Shown: positions 45,290-54,499, counted from the first letter of the stretch. The stretch: 64,000 nt of DNA from Brevibacillus panacihumi W25 (GCF_000503775.1 NZ_KI629787.1:352001-416000); one strand, 5' to 3'. The notes: generated by a model not told the origin, from the sequence alone. Made by a program: numbers and translations.

Positions 45290-46261
45290 TTGAAAAAAGC
45301 GATTGTTGTAGGAGCAACTGGCGGTACAGGCGCTGCAATTATGGAAGAACTCGTCAAGCGAGGAATTCCCGCGATGGCCTTTGGGAGATCTTTTCAGAAG
45401 TTGGAACAGCTTAAGGAAAAGCTGGGAAACCCTGAGAATGTAACGATTGTAACGGGTGATGCGTTCCGTCCGAATGACATCGTCAAGGCGGCGGAAGATG
45501 CGGACGTCCTGTTCCATTGCCCCAACGTGCCATATCATGAGATGGAGCACAAGTTGATTCCTCTAGGCGAATCAGTGATGACGGCGGCCGACCAGCTGGG
45601 CTTGAAGGTCGTCGTCATCGACGGCATTTATCCTTATGGAAGAAGACGGATGGACCGGGTGACCGAGGATCATCCAAAGCAGCCGCATACAAGAAAAGGA
45701 AAGACAAGGCTTGCTTACGAGAACATGCTGTTCGACCCTCGGTGGAGCCGGGCCGAGGTCATGATTGTCCGCTTGCCGGATTATTACGGTCCGACGGCAA
45801 ACGAGGCTTCCTATCTGGGATCGACACTAGAGGCAATCGCAGCTGGCAAGCTGGCATTTTTTATCGGCAACAAACGTGTTCCTCGAGAGTTCGTTTATTT
45901 GCCGGACGCAGCATTTATGATTGCGGAGCTTGCGGGCAGGGACGACGCCTACGGAGAGAACTGGCATATACCAGGCGCAGGCCTGATTTCGGGTAAGGAG
46001 ATTGTGAGAATCGCCCAGAAGGCAAGTGGAAGGGCTAAACCGGTCATTCCGCTTGGCAGAGTAGGATTGTCATTGCTCGGAATGGGTGTGCCGGTTATGA
46101 AGGAGGTCGTAGAAATGCTCTATTTGACCGAAGAACCGCTAGTTTTGAGCGGGGAAAAATACGAGCGGTTGATTGGACCTGTGCGGGCAACGGCCTTCGA
46201 AAAAGGAATCGCGGATACGATTCACGCGTTGCAAAACACAAACGTCTCTTTTTTTAGATGA
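45290..46261 (+). CDS. NAD(P)-binding atypical SDR/epimerase-like protein
   Basis: 323 residues from the TTG at 45290 (GAGGTG upstream; a GTG at 45281 is possible). Rossmann glycine motif VVGATGGTGAAI, GDAFRP and a YPYGRRR region in place of the classic YxxxK. Extended-SDR proteins of this sort act on sugars or small carbonyl compounds. TetR-controlled, so perhaps induced by its ligand. Confidence 0.85.
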   Translation: MKKAIVVGATGGTGAAIMEELVKRGIPAMAFGRSFQKLEQLKEKLGNPENVTIVTGDAFRPNDIVKAAEDADVLFHCPNVPYHEMEHKLIPLGESVMTAADQLGLKVVVIDGIYPYGRRRMDRVTEDHPKQPHTRKGKTRLAYENMLFDPRWSRAEVMIVRLPDYYGPTANEASYLGSTLEAIAAGKLAFFIGNKRVPREFVYLPDAAFMIAELAGRDDAYGENWHIPGAGLISGKEIVRIAQKASGRAKPVIPLGRVGLSLLGMGVPVMKEVVEMLYLTEEPLVLSGEKYERLIGPVRATAFEKGIADTIHALQNTNVSFFR

Positions 46262-46264
46262 TCA

Positions 46265-46342
46265 GTAATTGATTGATCACTAATAGTTTGGGGGGAAAAG
46301 AAAATGAACCAGTTGCGATTAGCGGTGACGGAAGGTAAATAA
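46265..46342 (+). promoter_or_regulatory. operator-like site and truncated 12-codon reading frame
   Basis: GTAATTGATTGATCAC (46265-46280) resembles the TetR operators with two changes. A strong GGGGGGAAAAG ribosome site then precedes ATG at 46304 and a 12-codon frame (MNQLRLAVTEGK, stop). It may be a leader peptide or the start of a gene lost by deletion. Confidence 0.5.
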
Positions 46343-46404
46343 TCCCTTTATTGTGAATATATCAATAATGAAATGAGGTTTTGAAAAGAGGAGTGAAGGC
46401 GACG

Positions 46405-47457
46405 GTGCATGAAATCGTGAAAAAAACGGTTGTAACAAGTCGGTTGCGGACTTCTTATCTTGAAGCGGGAAACTCTGTAAATCCCCCTGTCCTTCTCGTC
46501 CATGGCAATGTTTCTTCCAATCTATTCTGGGAAGAGACGGCAGGAAAATTATCGTCATCCTATTGGGTGGTGGCTCCAGATCTGCGGGGTTATGGCGAAT
46601 CAGAAGCGAAGGAAGTAGATGCGACGCGAGGGGTGAGAGATTGGACGGACGACCTGCGTGCACTTCTCACAGCATTACGAATAAAAAGCCCGATACATCT
46701 GGTTGGTTGGTCGCTCGGTGGAGGAGTAGCAATGCAATACACAATCGACTATCCTGAGTCAGTTGCTTCGTTAACTCTGATTAATCCTGTTTCTCCGTTT
46801 GGCTTTGGAGGGACGAAAGGAGAAGAGGGGACGCCTTGTTACTCCAATTTCGCAGGGTCGGGCGGAGGTACAGCCAATCCGGAGTTTATTGATCTTCTAA
46901 AAAGGGGAGATCGTTCTGCGGAAAAACCAAACAGCCCGCTACATGTGTTGAATCAATACTATTTCAAAGCCCCTTTTACTGTGGAGGCAGAAAGAGAAGA
47001 AAAGTTTGTCACGTCCATGCTTTTAACAAAAGTAGGCGAAGCTCTTTATCCCGGTACGTTTGAACCTTGTGAAGAGTGGCCTGGAGTAGCCCCGGGAACA
47101 AAAGGATGTAACAATGCCATCGCGCCGAAGTATTTTCATCTGTCCAGTATTACTGAAATTGAACCGAAACCGCCGATTTTATGGATTCGGGGAGCAGAGG
47201 ATGCGATTGTATCCGATCGCTCGTTCTTTGATCTTGGCTTTTTGGGGCAACAAGGATACGTACCCGGATGGCCTGGTGAAGATGTTTATCCCCCTCAACC
47301 AATGGTGAAACAAACCAGATATGTATTGGAAAGCTATAAAAGAAACGGGGGAAGTTATGAAGAATATGTGGTAGAGCAAGCTGGTCATTCGCCCCACATT
47401 GAAAAAGCTCTGGAAGTACATGAGAAAATGCTTCATTTTTTGCAAAGCTGTCCATAA
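46405..47457 (+). CDS. alpha/beta-fold hydrolase
   Basis: About 350 residues. LVHGNVSSNLFWEETAGKL (oxyanion loop), nucleophile elbow VGWSLGGGVAM with Ser, and late QAGHSPHIEKAL with the His. I favour the GTG at 46405 with GAAGG upstream; a TTG at 46381 gives 8 more residues but its ribosome site is too close. Substrate unknown. Cytoplasmic (no signal). Confidence 0.88.
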   Translation: MHEIVKKTVVTSRLRTSYLEAGNSVNPPVLLVHGNVSSNLFWEETAGKLSSSYWVVAPDLRGYGESEAKEVDATRGVRDWTDDLRALLTALRIKSPIHLVGWSLGGGVAMQYTIDYPESVASLTLINPVSPFGFGGTKGEEGTPCYSNFAGSGGGTANPEFIDLLKRGDRSAEKPNSPLHVLNQYYFKAPFTVEAEREEKFVTSMLLTKVGEALYPGTFEPCEEWPGVAPGTKGCNNAIAPKYFHLSSITEIEPKPPILWIRGAEDAIVSDRSFFDLGFLGQQGYVPGWPGEDVYPPQPMVKQTRYVLESYKRNGGSYEEYVVEQAGHSPHIEKALEVHEKMLHFLQSCP

Positions 47458-47483
47458 AAAGCAACTTGGGGAGGAAAACAGAG

Positions 47484-47582
47484 TTGACCAATCAGGGAAT
47501 CGACCTACGTTATGAACTGGAAGGAGAAGGCCCCGATGTGGTGCTGATTCACGCTCAGCCTTCATCACGTAAAACCACCTGA
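47484..47582 (+). pseudogene. N-terminal stub of a second alpha/beta hydrolase
   Basis: A good ribosome site (GGGGAGG) and TTG start give GIDLRYELEGEGPDVVLIHA, the first strands of an alpha/beta hydrolase up to the oxyanion loop; then the frame runs into a terminator and stops at 32 codons. The rest of the gene is gone, presumably by deletion. Confidence 0.7.
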
Positions 47583-47598
47583 CAGAAGGTGGTTTTTT
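47571..47598. terminator. bidirectional terminator between convergent genes
   Basis: AAAACCACCT and AGGTGGTTTT pair over 10 bp with A and T runs on both sides; the genes on either side point towards it. Confidence 0.8.
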
Positions 47599-47602
47599 AC
47601 TT

Positions 47603-48994
47603 TTATCCATTCGATTGTACCGCTGGCACCTCAACAACCGCACAAAACCCTTCCCCAACACCACTAATCAAACTCAACCATCCACCATGCGCTTTCGCGA
47701 TTCGTGCCGCCATCGGCAACCCCAGCCCATGCCCGTTCTGTCGGGGACGATTTCTCCTAACCGAATAGGGCAACTCTAGCAAATCAGTCAGTTCCTCTTG
47801 GGCAATTCCTTTCCCATTATCCGAGACAACAATCCGGCAAATCTGTTTACCCGGATCATACGAGGTTTGCAAGCGTATCTGACAGCCATCCGGGTTGTGA
47901 CGAATGCTGTTTTGCAGCAGGTTGGTAATAGCCCGCAGCAGCAGTCGTTCATCCCCGTTGATCTTGGAGCCTTCATCCGCAATATCCACTTCGAGTGTAT
48001 AGCGTTCATCTACACCGTTATTCAGGAAGTCAGACGCGACTTGTCTTGCCAATGCGGAAAGCCGAATCGGTTTCATCCCTATGGGCTGCATCTCATATTC
48101 AAGCATAGAGACAAGATTCAAATCATGGACCAGTGAGCGCAGATGCTCTGCTTGCTTTCGGATAATCCTTGCCAGCCGCCTGTGCTCGGAAGGAGCATCG
48201 TCGCTTTCTGCAATTTCGCTTGCGTAGCCCAGCACCATGGAAAGCGGGGTGCGAATGTCGTGTGAAATGCCTGCAATCCAATTGGAGCGAGCCTCATCTC
48301 TGCTGTTCAAAGACTGGGTTTTCTTTTGCAACAGCGAGGAGGCATGATTGATGCTCGTCGCCAAGTCAGCCAATATTCCTTTTGGCTCAATCTTTACCTC
48401 TTTGTCGTCAGCGAGTGCGTGTATGCCATGCGTAAGCGGGCGGATCGAGTGAATCAGCTTGGATCCGATCAAGAGCGATAACAGCAAAGCAAGTACGATA
48501 TTGCCGATCAGCAAAAGGACAGCTCTCAGCGGCAAGCTTTCCACCCAGCCGACCTGAAGAATATGCTGGTATTTGGCGAGGCTCCCTTTCGGATAGCCAA
48601 CCACTACCAGTCCGTCCTGATGCTCATAGACAAAGACCGGATAATCCATCAAGTAGCTGCGGGAAAATTTGGCTACATCTGTCAGGGAATACGTTCGTTC
48701 GATCTCGTCTGGCAGCTTGAATTCCCAGGCAACTTTCCCCGTATTGGCAATGAGCATGGCCCAAATCTGCTGCTCCTCCAGCAGTTTTTGCGAGAGAGGG
48801 TCCAGGATGTAATGGTTGGGGCCGCCATCCAATCCCTTGGCGACCTTTTGCACAACAAAGGAAGGGGACTCATCCGCGCTAATTCCGTTCCCAATCCAGA
48901 GTAGCAGCACCATGAAATTAAGGAGCAGGAGGAACAGGGAGATAAGGACAGTAGCATGGATGAATCGCTTTAAGATGCGAACAGTGCTTTCCAT
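47603..48994 (-). CDS. sensor histidine kinase of a lantibiotic-type two-component system
   Basis: 463 residues with two membrane helices (near residues 12-35 and 158-178), an extracytoplasmic sensor of about 120 residues, and HAMP. H box GISHDIRTPLSMVLGYA, N box RAITNLLQNSIRHNPDG, G boxes VSDNGKGI and GHGLGLPMA. GGGGGAG precedes the ATG. It lies 2 bp after the response regulator and is divergent from a LanFEG-type transporter, the layout of SpaK/NisK-like immunity controls. Confidence 0.92.
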   Translation of the reverse strand: MESTVRILKRFIHATVLISLFLLLLNFMVLLLWIGNGISADESPSFVVQKVAKGLDGGPNHYILDPLSQKLLEEQQIWAMLIANTGKVAWEFKLPDEIERTYSLTDVAKFSRSYLMDYPVFVYEHQDGLVVVGYPKGSLAKYQHILQVGWVESLPLRAVLLLIGNIVLALLLSLLIGSKLIHSIRPLTHGIHALADDKEVKIEPKGILADLATSINHASSLLQKKTQSLNSRDEARSNWIAGISHDIRTPLSMVLGYASEIAESDDAPSEHRRLARIIRKQAEHLRSLVHDLNLVSMLEYEMQPIGMKPIRLSALARQVASDFLNNGVDERYTLEVDIADEGSKINGDERLLLRAITNLLQNSIRHNPDGCQIRLQTSYDPGKQICRIVVSDNGKGIAQEELTDLLELPYSVRRNRPRQNGHGLGLPMAARIAKAHGGWLSLISGVGEGFCAVVEVPAVQSNG

Positions 48995-48996
48995 CT

Positions 48997-49710
48997 TTAC
49001 TCCCCCTTCACGACAAGCTTATAGCCCAGTCCTCGTACCGTTACAAGATAATGAGGATCGGAGGGGGCTGGTTCTATCTTTTCGCGGATGCGGCGGATGT
49101 GTACCATGAGTGTATTCTCATATCCTTCATAGTCATCGCCCCATGCTGCCTGACAAAGAGCGTCGCTGGTTACGATGCGATTTTGATTTTCATATAACTT
49201 GGAAAGCAGGATAAGCTCCTTGGCTGTGAGAGAGGACTCGCTGTTTTGGCTCTTCACAATGCCGCTTTCCAAATCGATGACGCGTGAACCTAATGGAAAG
49301 ACCGGCCGCTTTTCCTGAACATAGGGAGAATAGACCCTGCGAAGGATTGCCTTCAGTCGGAGCACCAGTTCTCGCGGCAAGAACGGTTTTACGATGTAAT
49401 CATCCGCACCGAGTCCCAATCCGAGCAATCGGTCTTCATCCTCCCCGCGGGCAGTTAAAAAGAGCACAGGCATTTTGGAAATTTGACGCAAAGAAGTCAG
49501 CAGGGAAAAGCCATCTCCATCCGGGAGCATCACATCCAGGATAGCAATGTCAGGAGTCACGGAACGGCACAGATCTATGGCCTCCGCACAGTTGGACGCT
49601 TGATAGATGCGGGTAAATCCTTCTTTGCGAAGAAATCTGTCTACCATATCTCGAATCTCCCGCTCATCCTCGACGATGAGCAGTTTTTTATATTGCAGTT
49701 CATCCATCAT
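48997..49710 (-). CDS. OmpR-family response regulator
   Basis: 237 residues. Receiver with Asp pocket VEDE, phospho-acceptor DVMLPDGDGF, and Lys in VKPF; C-terminal winged helix LTAKELILLSKLYENQNRIV and RIREKIEPAP, VRGLGYKL. It should be phosphorylated by the kinase just downstream and activate the transporter genes on the opposite strand, 155 bp away. Confidence 0.93.
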   Translation of the reverse strand: MMDELQYKKLLIVEDEREIRDMVDRFLRKEGFTRIYQASNCAEAIDLCRSVTPDIAILDVMLPDGDGFSLLTSLRQISKMPVLFLTARGEDEDRLLGLGLGADDYIVKPFLPRELVLRLKAILRRVYSPYVQEKRPVFPLGSRVIDLESGIVKSQNSESSLTAKELILLSKLYENQNRIVTSDALCQAAWGDDYEGYENTLMVHIRRIREKIEPAPSDPHYLVTVRGLGYKLVVKGE

Positions 49711-49864
49711 CGATCACCCATTACCACTATAACAATATTTCAGCTTTATACTCGCTCATTTCCATGATTTAAGGTTGACGTAAGGTCGTTTTCAGGTAGC
49801 AGCAAGATGGGGCTGCCATACTTGACACAAGAAACACAATGTCAATGGATGGGAGCCATGAAAG

Positions 49865-50776
49865 ATGAATCAAATCGTATCTACCCACAGCCTTTCCAAA
49901 CGTTACGGGAATGTCTTCTCTGTGAAGGAGATAAACCTGTCCGTATGCGAAGGGGATATTTATGGCTTTTTGGGCCCAAACGGTGCAGGGAAAACGACTA
50001 CTTTGAAAATGCTCTTGGGACTGGTCCGGCCCACGGATGGAAAGGTGAATATCTTCGGAAAGGAACTGGGGGCAAACCGCCGCCACATTTTGCAAAACAT
50101 TGGTTCACTGATTGAATCTCCGTCGAATTATGAGCATCTTACCGGGCTGGAGAACATGCGTGTCGTACAGAGGCTGCGGGGGGTACCGGATAAAAACGTA
50201 ACAGAAGCGCTGAGAATGGTTCGATTGGAAAAGCAAAAGGATAAAAAGGTAGCGCAATATTCTTTGGGGATGAAGCAGCGATTGGGAATTGCGATGGCGA
50301 TGCTCTCTTTTCCGAAGCTGTTGATTCTGGACGAACCGACAAATGGCCTGGACCCAGCGGGGATCGGAGAGATGCGGGAACTGATCAAATCGTTGCCGCA
50401 GCGTTACGGCATGACGATCCTCCTTTCCAGTCATCTTCTTTCGGAAATCGAGCAGATGGCTACTTCGGTGGGGATTATCCACGGTGGAACCATGCTGTTT
50501 CAAGGAAGCATGGAGAAGCTGCAAGCCCGAAGCAGACCAAGCATTCGGATAAAGGTGCAGGATCATGCTATGGCACGGGAACTCCTCGCTAGCTGGGGAT
50601 TTTTCGCGAAGGTACAAGAGGATTCTCTGGTATTGGAGAATATCACGGACTCACGAGTAGCTCAGGTAAATAGAGACTTGGTTGCTGCCAATATTGATGT
50701 GCTTCGCATCGAAGAGCAAACAAGAAATTTGGAGAGCATCTTCCTAGACCTTACCGGAGGGGGGAACAGCTTGTGA
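49865..50776 (+). CDS. ABC transporter ATP-binding protein, LanF-type
   Basis: 303 residues: Walker A GPNGAGKTTT, signature YSLGMKQRLGIAMAM, Walker B LLILDEPTNGLDP and H loop LSSHLLSEIEQM. This LanF/BcrA-type ATPase forms an exporter with two small permeases to expel lantibiotic or bacitracin-like peptides. The ATPase overlaps the next gene by 4 bp. Confidence 0.93.
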   Translation: MNQIVSTHSLSKRYGNVFSVKEINLSVCEGDIYGFLGPNGAGKTTTLKMLLGLVRPTDGKVNIFGKELGANRRHILQNIGSLIESPSNYEHLTGLENMRVVQRLRGVPDKNVTEALRMVRLEKQKDKKVAQYSLGMKQRLGIAMAMLSFPKLLILDEPTNGLDPAGIGEMRELIKSLPQRYGMTILLSSHLLSEIEQMATSVGIIHGGTMLFQGSMEKLQARSRPSIRIKVQDHAMARELLASWGFFAKVQEDSLVLENITDSRVAQVNRDLVAANIDVLRIEEQTRNLESIFLDLTGGGNSL

Positions 50777-51531
50777 TACACGCAATCCGGCTAGAATTTT
50801 ACAAACTGCGTCGAAGATTCCTATATGGGATGACAGTTCTGTTTGTAAGTGTTGAGCTCAGTTGGGCGTTTATGGCGGCGAGCATGTCGTTTGCCCGGAA
50901 TCCCGATCGAGTCGGATGGGAACCGATCATCGCGATGTTCGCTTCGTTGAACGGGCTGTTTTTGCCGATTCTCTCCGCGATCGTGGTATCTCGTATTTGT
51001 GATATGGAACACAAAGGGAATACGTGGAAGCTGCTGCTGACCTGTTCGATGAAGAGAGAAAGACTGTATGCTGCGAAATACATCAGTGCATGTGCCATCA
51101 TGCTATGCGTTTGTGTCATGCAAGGGCTGGCCATTGCTGCGTTTGGAACCGTTCAGGGGATTACACAATCTGTGCCTGGCTTTCTGCTTGTCAGATTTAT
51201 GCTAGGTACCATGGTCACCAGTATGGCCATACTTGCTTTGCAGCAATGGTTGTCCATCGTCGTGAAAAATCAGGCCTTTGCGCTCTGTCTTGGCATGCTT
51301 GGCGGTTTTGCCGGTTTGGTGGGTGATTTGTTTCCAGCTGCAGTCAGGAAACTTCTTGTATGGTCCTACTATTCGGGGTTAAGTCCAATTGCACAAAATT
51401 ATACAGGGAATGAATTGCAGTTCTATGTACGGTATCTTAGCGCGTCACTGCCTGAGATCGGAGGATTAATGGTCGTTGCAATGGTTATTTTTCTTGCTGG
51501 AAGATTTTTTACATCCAGACAGGAAGTATAG
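50773..51531 (+). CDS. ABC-2 type permease, LanE-type
   Basis: 252 residues, GTG start overlapping the ATPase stop by 4 bp, GGAGGGGG upstream. Six predicted membrane helices; N-terminus IRLEFYKLRRRFLYGM. No cysteine or binding motif. Works with the ATPase and the second permease. Twelve bp before the next gene. Confidence 0.88.
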   Translation: MIHAIRLEFYKLRRRFLYGMTVLFVSVELSWAFMAASMSFARNPDRVGWEPIIAMFASLNGLFLPILSAIVVSRICDMEHKGNTWKLLLTCSMKRERLYAAKYISACAIMLCVCVMQGLAIAAFGTVQGITQSVPGFLLVRFMLGTMVTSMAILALQQWLSIVVKNQAFALCLGMLGGFAGLVGDLFPAAVRKLLVWSYYSGLSPIAQNYTGNELQFYVRYLSASLPEIGGLMVVAMVIFLAGRFFTSRQEV

Positions 51532-51542
51532 GAGGATCTATC

Positions 51543-52274
51543 ATGCTGCAACAGTGTATTTCAGCGGAATGGATAAAGCTGCGACGTTCGTATCTATGGA
51601 TCGTGATGATGAGCTTGCCGCTCGTGAGTGTTTGCATTGGTTGTGCGAACTTTGCCATGAATCAAGGTGTACTGAAAAAAGAGTGGTATAGCTTATGGTC
51701 GCAGGTGAGCTTGTTCTATGGAGAGTTTTTCTTTCCGATTCTGATCGCGATTTGCTCTGCGTATTTGTGCAGGCTGGAGCATGCGAATAGGAACTGGAAT
51801 ATGATGATGACCGCCCCGGTGTCCATAGGCAGTCTTTTTATTGCGAAAGTGGTTGTCATCAGTGTGCTGCTGTTTTTCGTGCAAGGTTTCTTTTTCATTC
51901 TATATGTTGGCGGGGGAAAGCTGATCGGGTTACAGGCTGATCTTCCTCCGGAATTGCCCGGGTGGTTGTTTCGAGGCTGGATCGCAGCTGTTGCCATCGG
52001 CGTTTTGCAACTGGCCCTGTCCGTTCGTATCCGCAGTTTTGCGGCTCCCGTTGGCATCGGTTTAAGCATGACGTTTTTGGGTCTGGGAATGTATGTGATG
52101 GGTATGGGCCTGTTTTTTCCGCATTCGCTATTAACCGCCGGAATGGGAGTGTTGAGTCAAGAGGGGCTTGGGCTGGGGGCGAGTTTTCTCTTTTACGTGA
52201 TGAATCTGCTCTACATTGTGGTGATTAGTGCAGGGGTTATTTATCGTATGAGATCAACAGATGTGGTGAGTTGA
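51543..52274 (+). CDS. ABC-2 type permease, LanG-type
   Basis: 243 residues, six membrane helices; start ISAEWIKLRRSYLWIVMMSL, typical of LanG-like permeases. Last gene of the transporter. No lantibiotic structural gene is in the window, so this looks like a resistance/immunity set against peptides made by others. Confidence 0.88.
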   Translation: MLQQCISAEWIKLRRSYLWIVMMSLPLVSVCIGCANFAMNQGVLKKEWYSLWSQVSLFYGEFFFPILIAICSAYLCRLEHANRNWNMMMTAPVSIGSLFIAKVVVISVLLFFVQGFFFILYVGGGKLIGLQADLPPELPGWLFRGWIAAVAIGVLQLALSVRIRSFAAPVGIGLSMTFLGLGMYVMGMGLFFPHSLLTAGMGVLSQEGLGLGASFLFYVMNLLYIVVISAGVIYRMRSTDVVS

Positions 52275-52361
52275 CTTCATATAGCAAAAACCGTTTGAAA
52301 TCTTCTACTAACGTCATCCTATACAAAGAGGACAAATGAAAGTGGAAGGGAGTGAGCTTGT

Positions 52362-52943
52362 ATGGACAAAATATGCCCTTCCATCTGGCCCGAGGAGATG
52401 CCTCCGGAAGGTACCGAGGACTGTACGGATTGCGGACTTTTCCAGCATTCTCGGATGATCTGGGGAGAGGGCAACCCGAATGCGCCGATCCTGATTCTGC
52501 TCGATAATCCAGGGGCAAGGGAAAATCGGGAGGGGGCGTCGTTTCTGTGCGGGACGAGGGAGACGATGCAAAAAGCAGCCTATGAGGCAGGCTTTCGTGA
52601 TCAGGACTTATACGCCACTTATGTGTTGAAGCGGAGGCCTGTTCGGGCATACGACAAGCCAAAAGCGAGAGAGGCGTGCATGCAGCATCTGTTCGATCAG
52701 CTGCAAAGCAAATCGCCCCGGTTTGTCTTTTGTTTAGGCAATGTAGCTGCGCAAGTCTTTTTCGCAGATCATGAAGTTGAGGTGAAAAACCTACGGCAAG
52801 AGTGGCATTCCCCAAGGGGGGTACAAACAGCCGTTTCTTACCATCCATTGGCGGTCCGCAGACGCCCCAACCTGTGGATGCATTTTGTTTCCGATTGGAA
52901 GTTTCTTGCAGAAGCCTGCAAAGAAAATCCAAATAACCAGTGA
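52362..52943 (+). CDS. uracil-DNA glycosylase-family protein
   Basis: 193 residues. CTDCGLFQHSRMIWGEGNPN, LILLDNPGARENREGASF and VSYHPLAVRRRPNL resemble the motifs of family 4/5 UDG (GEGP, GAxE and a C-terminal HPS-like motif), including Cys residues that could hold an Fe-S cluster. GGGAGTGAG precedes the ATG. The last codons (NNQ and stop) are provided by a tmRNA remnant. Confidence 0.8.
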   Translation: MDKICPSIWPEEMPPEGTEDCTDCGLFQHSRMIWGEGNPNAPILILLDNPGARENREGASFLCGTRETMQKAAYEAGFRDQDLYATYVLKRRPVRAYDKPKAREACMQHLFDQLQSKSPRFVFCLGNVAAQVFFADHEVEVKNLRQEWHSPRGVQTAVSYHPLAVRRRPNLWMHFVSDWKFLAEACKENPNNQ

Positions 52944-53019
52944 GGCGCGCTCCATTCCATCGACCATGTGGCGTGATTAGCGCATAGCTTTAGCTGGGTA
53001 CGCCGGAGATCTCCGTCTC
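52933..53019 (+). ncRNA. ssrA: second, divergent tmRNA remnant (PK2 region)
   Basis: 87 bp matching 22273-22360: identical AATAACCAGTGAGGCGC, CCATGTGGCGTGA, TACGCCGGAG, with scattered substitutions, then loss of similarity after TCTCCGTCT. It covers the PK2 region and the start of PK3 only. It begins at the same base as the first copy (tag stop codons), overlapping the end of the UDG gene. Confidence 0.7.
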
Positions 53020-53027
53020 CAACAATA

Positions 53028-53053
53028 CCACCTTGATTCGGGTGGTTTTTTGG
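53028..53053 (+). terminator. terminator after the tmRNA remnant
   Basis: ACCACC and GGTGGT form a 6-bp stem followed by TTTTTT. It also faces the MocR gene on the other strand. Confidence 0.75.
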
Positions 53054-53065
53054 TCGGAAGGATTC

Positions 53066-54499
53066 CTACACGTGATGGCGCAAGGCTTCTGAAAAACGGG
53101 TCATGGCATCATAGATATGATCCTCGCTAGCTCGTCCGAAGGTAAAACGTGCATACCCCTTCTTTGTCCCAAAAATACTCCCGGGTACATAAACAACCCC
53201 TCGGCGAATAGACTCGTTCAATAATTGCTGCTCGTCAATTTCGCTTTTCACCTTGCACCAGAGATGTATCCCGCCATCTGGTGCGAAAAACTCGACTTGA
53301 TCGCCCAGCAGATCGTGTAACGAAAAAACAATTTTGTCTCGGTTGCACGCAAGAGAGTTGCGAAGCTTCTGCAAGTGTATCGGAAAATCCTCAGAGGACA
53401 AAAATTGTTTGGCGACCCATTCTGGAATAATGCTGTGGCCAAAATCGATCTGTTGTTTTGCATCTGCTAAACGCTCGATCGCTTTCTGTGGGCCGAAAAT
53501 CCAGCCGATTCGAAGGCCAGAGGCTACGATTTTGCTAAGCGAACTGATATAGAGCACTGTTCCATTTTGATCCAGTGATTTTAATGTCGGCACTTTTGTC
53601 TGATCAAAGGCCGTTAAGCTATATGGGTCATCCTCAACGATTGGAATCCCGTAGTAGGAAGAGATCTCAAGGATTCTTTTTCTTCGGTCTATATGTAGGA
53701 GGGAACCGGTCGGATTTTGAAAGTTGGGGTTTAGAAATACCATTTTAATTCGATGCTTTTTATACAAGTCAATGATGTCTTCTGGGTCTACTCCCTGTTC
53801 ATCCGAAGGCAAAAGAAATGATCGGATTCCCGCCGATTTAAATAAAGGCAATGAATAGCAATAAGACGGATCTTCAATGGCTACTGCGTCACCGTTTTGC
53901 AGCAGGCATTGTACGATTAGGTATAGAGCCTGCTGGGCCCCTGAAGTAACGAGGATGGAAGAAGGCGTTGCAGAGATATTTCGATATTCTTTCAGGTGCT
54001 GCGCGATTGTTTGGCGCAAATTCAGGTTTCCCTGTGGATGATCATAGCCTACATGATAGGTGAAATCCTCGGTTGCCAAAATCTTGCGGAAATAGGGGGA
54101 TGCAGATAATTCGGGTGACAGTTCTCCGCTTGCAAGGTCAATCAGGTCTTGATGGTACATCTCTTTTCTTATGGTCCGCATCATAGACGGATTAGGCAGG
54201 AAAGAGCCTGTCTCAATTAATTTCTCCCAATTGGGGATTCGTCTGTTCGTTCCTCCCCATATGTTTTTACTTACAATCGTCCCTTTTCCTTGCAGGCTTT
54301 CGATAATGCCTAAAGCGCGCAATTCTTCGAAAGCAGCAACAATCGTCGAGCGGTTTACCTGTAATTCCTTCGATAAAGCACGCTCAGACGGAAGGACGGA
54401 CCCCGCTGGATATTCTCCGTTGGAAATTAACTGCTCGATATGCGCCGCGATTTGTTTGTAGACAGGTATGGAGCTGTGGCGATTTGGTTTCCAGTCCAT
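53066..54499 (-). CDS. MocR-family transcriptional regulator (GntR HTH + aminotransferase)
   Basis: 477 residues. N-terminal GntR winged helix: PVYKQIAAHIEQLISNGEYP, PSERALSKELQVNRSTI. C-terminal aminotransferase-I-like domain with LNPNFQNPTG and PLP lysine in SLSKIVASGLRIG. MocR proteins (for example GabR, PdxR) use PLP or its adducts to control amino-acid or vitamin B6 genes. Its target is unclear; the small gene at 54781 is divergent. Confidence 0.93.
   Translation of the reverse strand: MDWKPNRHSSIPVYKQIAAHIEQLISNGEYPAGSVLPSERALSKELQVNRSTIVAAFEELRALGIIESLQGKGTIVSKNIWGGTNRRIPNWEKLIETGSFLPNPSMMRTIRKEMYHQDLIDLASGELSPELSASPYFRKILATEDFTYHVGYDHPQGNLNLRQTIAQHLKEYRNISATPSSILVTSGAQQALYLIVQCLLQNGDAVAIEDPSYCYSLPLFKSAGIRSFLLPSDEQGVDPEDIIDLYKKHRIKMVFLNPNFQNPTGSLLHIDRRKRILEISSYYGIPIVEDDPYSLTAFDQTKVPTLKSLDQNGTVLYISSLSKIVASGLRIGWIFGPQKAIERLADAKQQIDFGHSIIPEWVAKQFLSSEDFPIHLQKLRNSLACNRDKIVFSLHDLLGDQVEFFAPDGGIHLWCKVKSEIDEQQLLNESIRRGVVYVPGSIFGTKKGYARFTFGRASEDHIYDAMTRFSEALRHHV

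Noticed and set aside
52237..52932. A 231-codon minus-strand open frame over the UDG-like gene
   Set aside because: Low-complexity translation with no family pattern; the plus strand has a ribosome site and UDG motifs.
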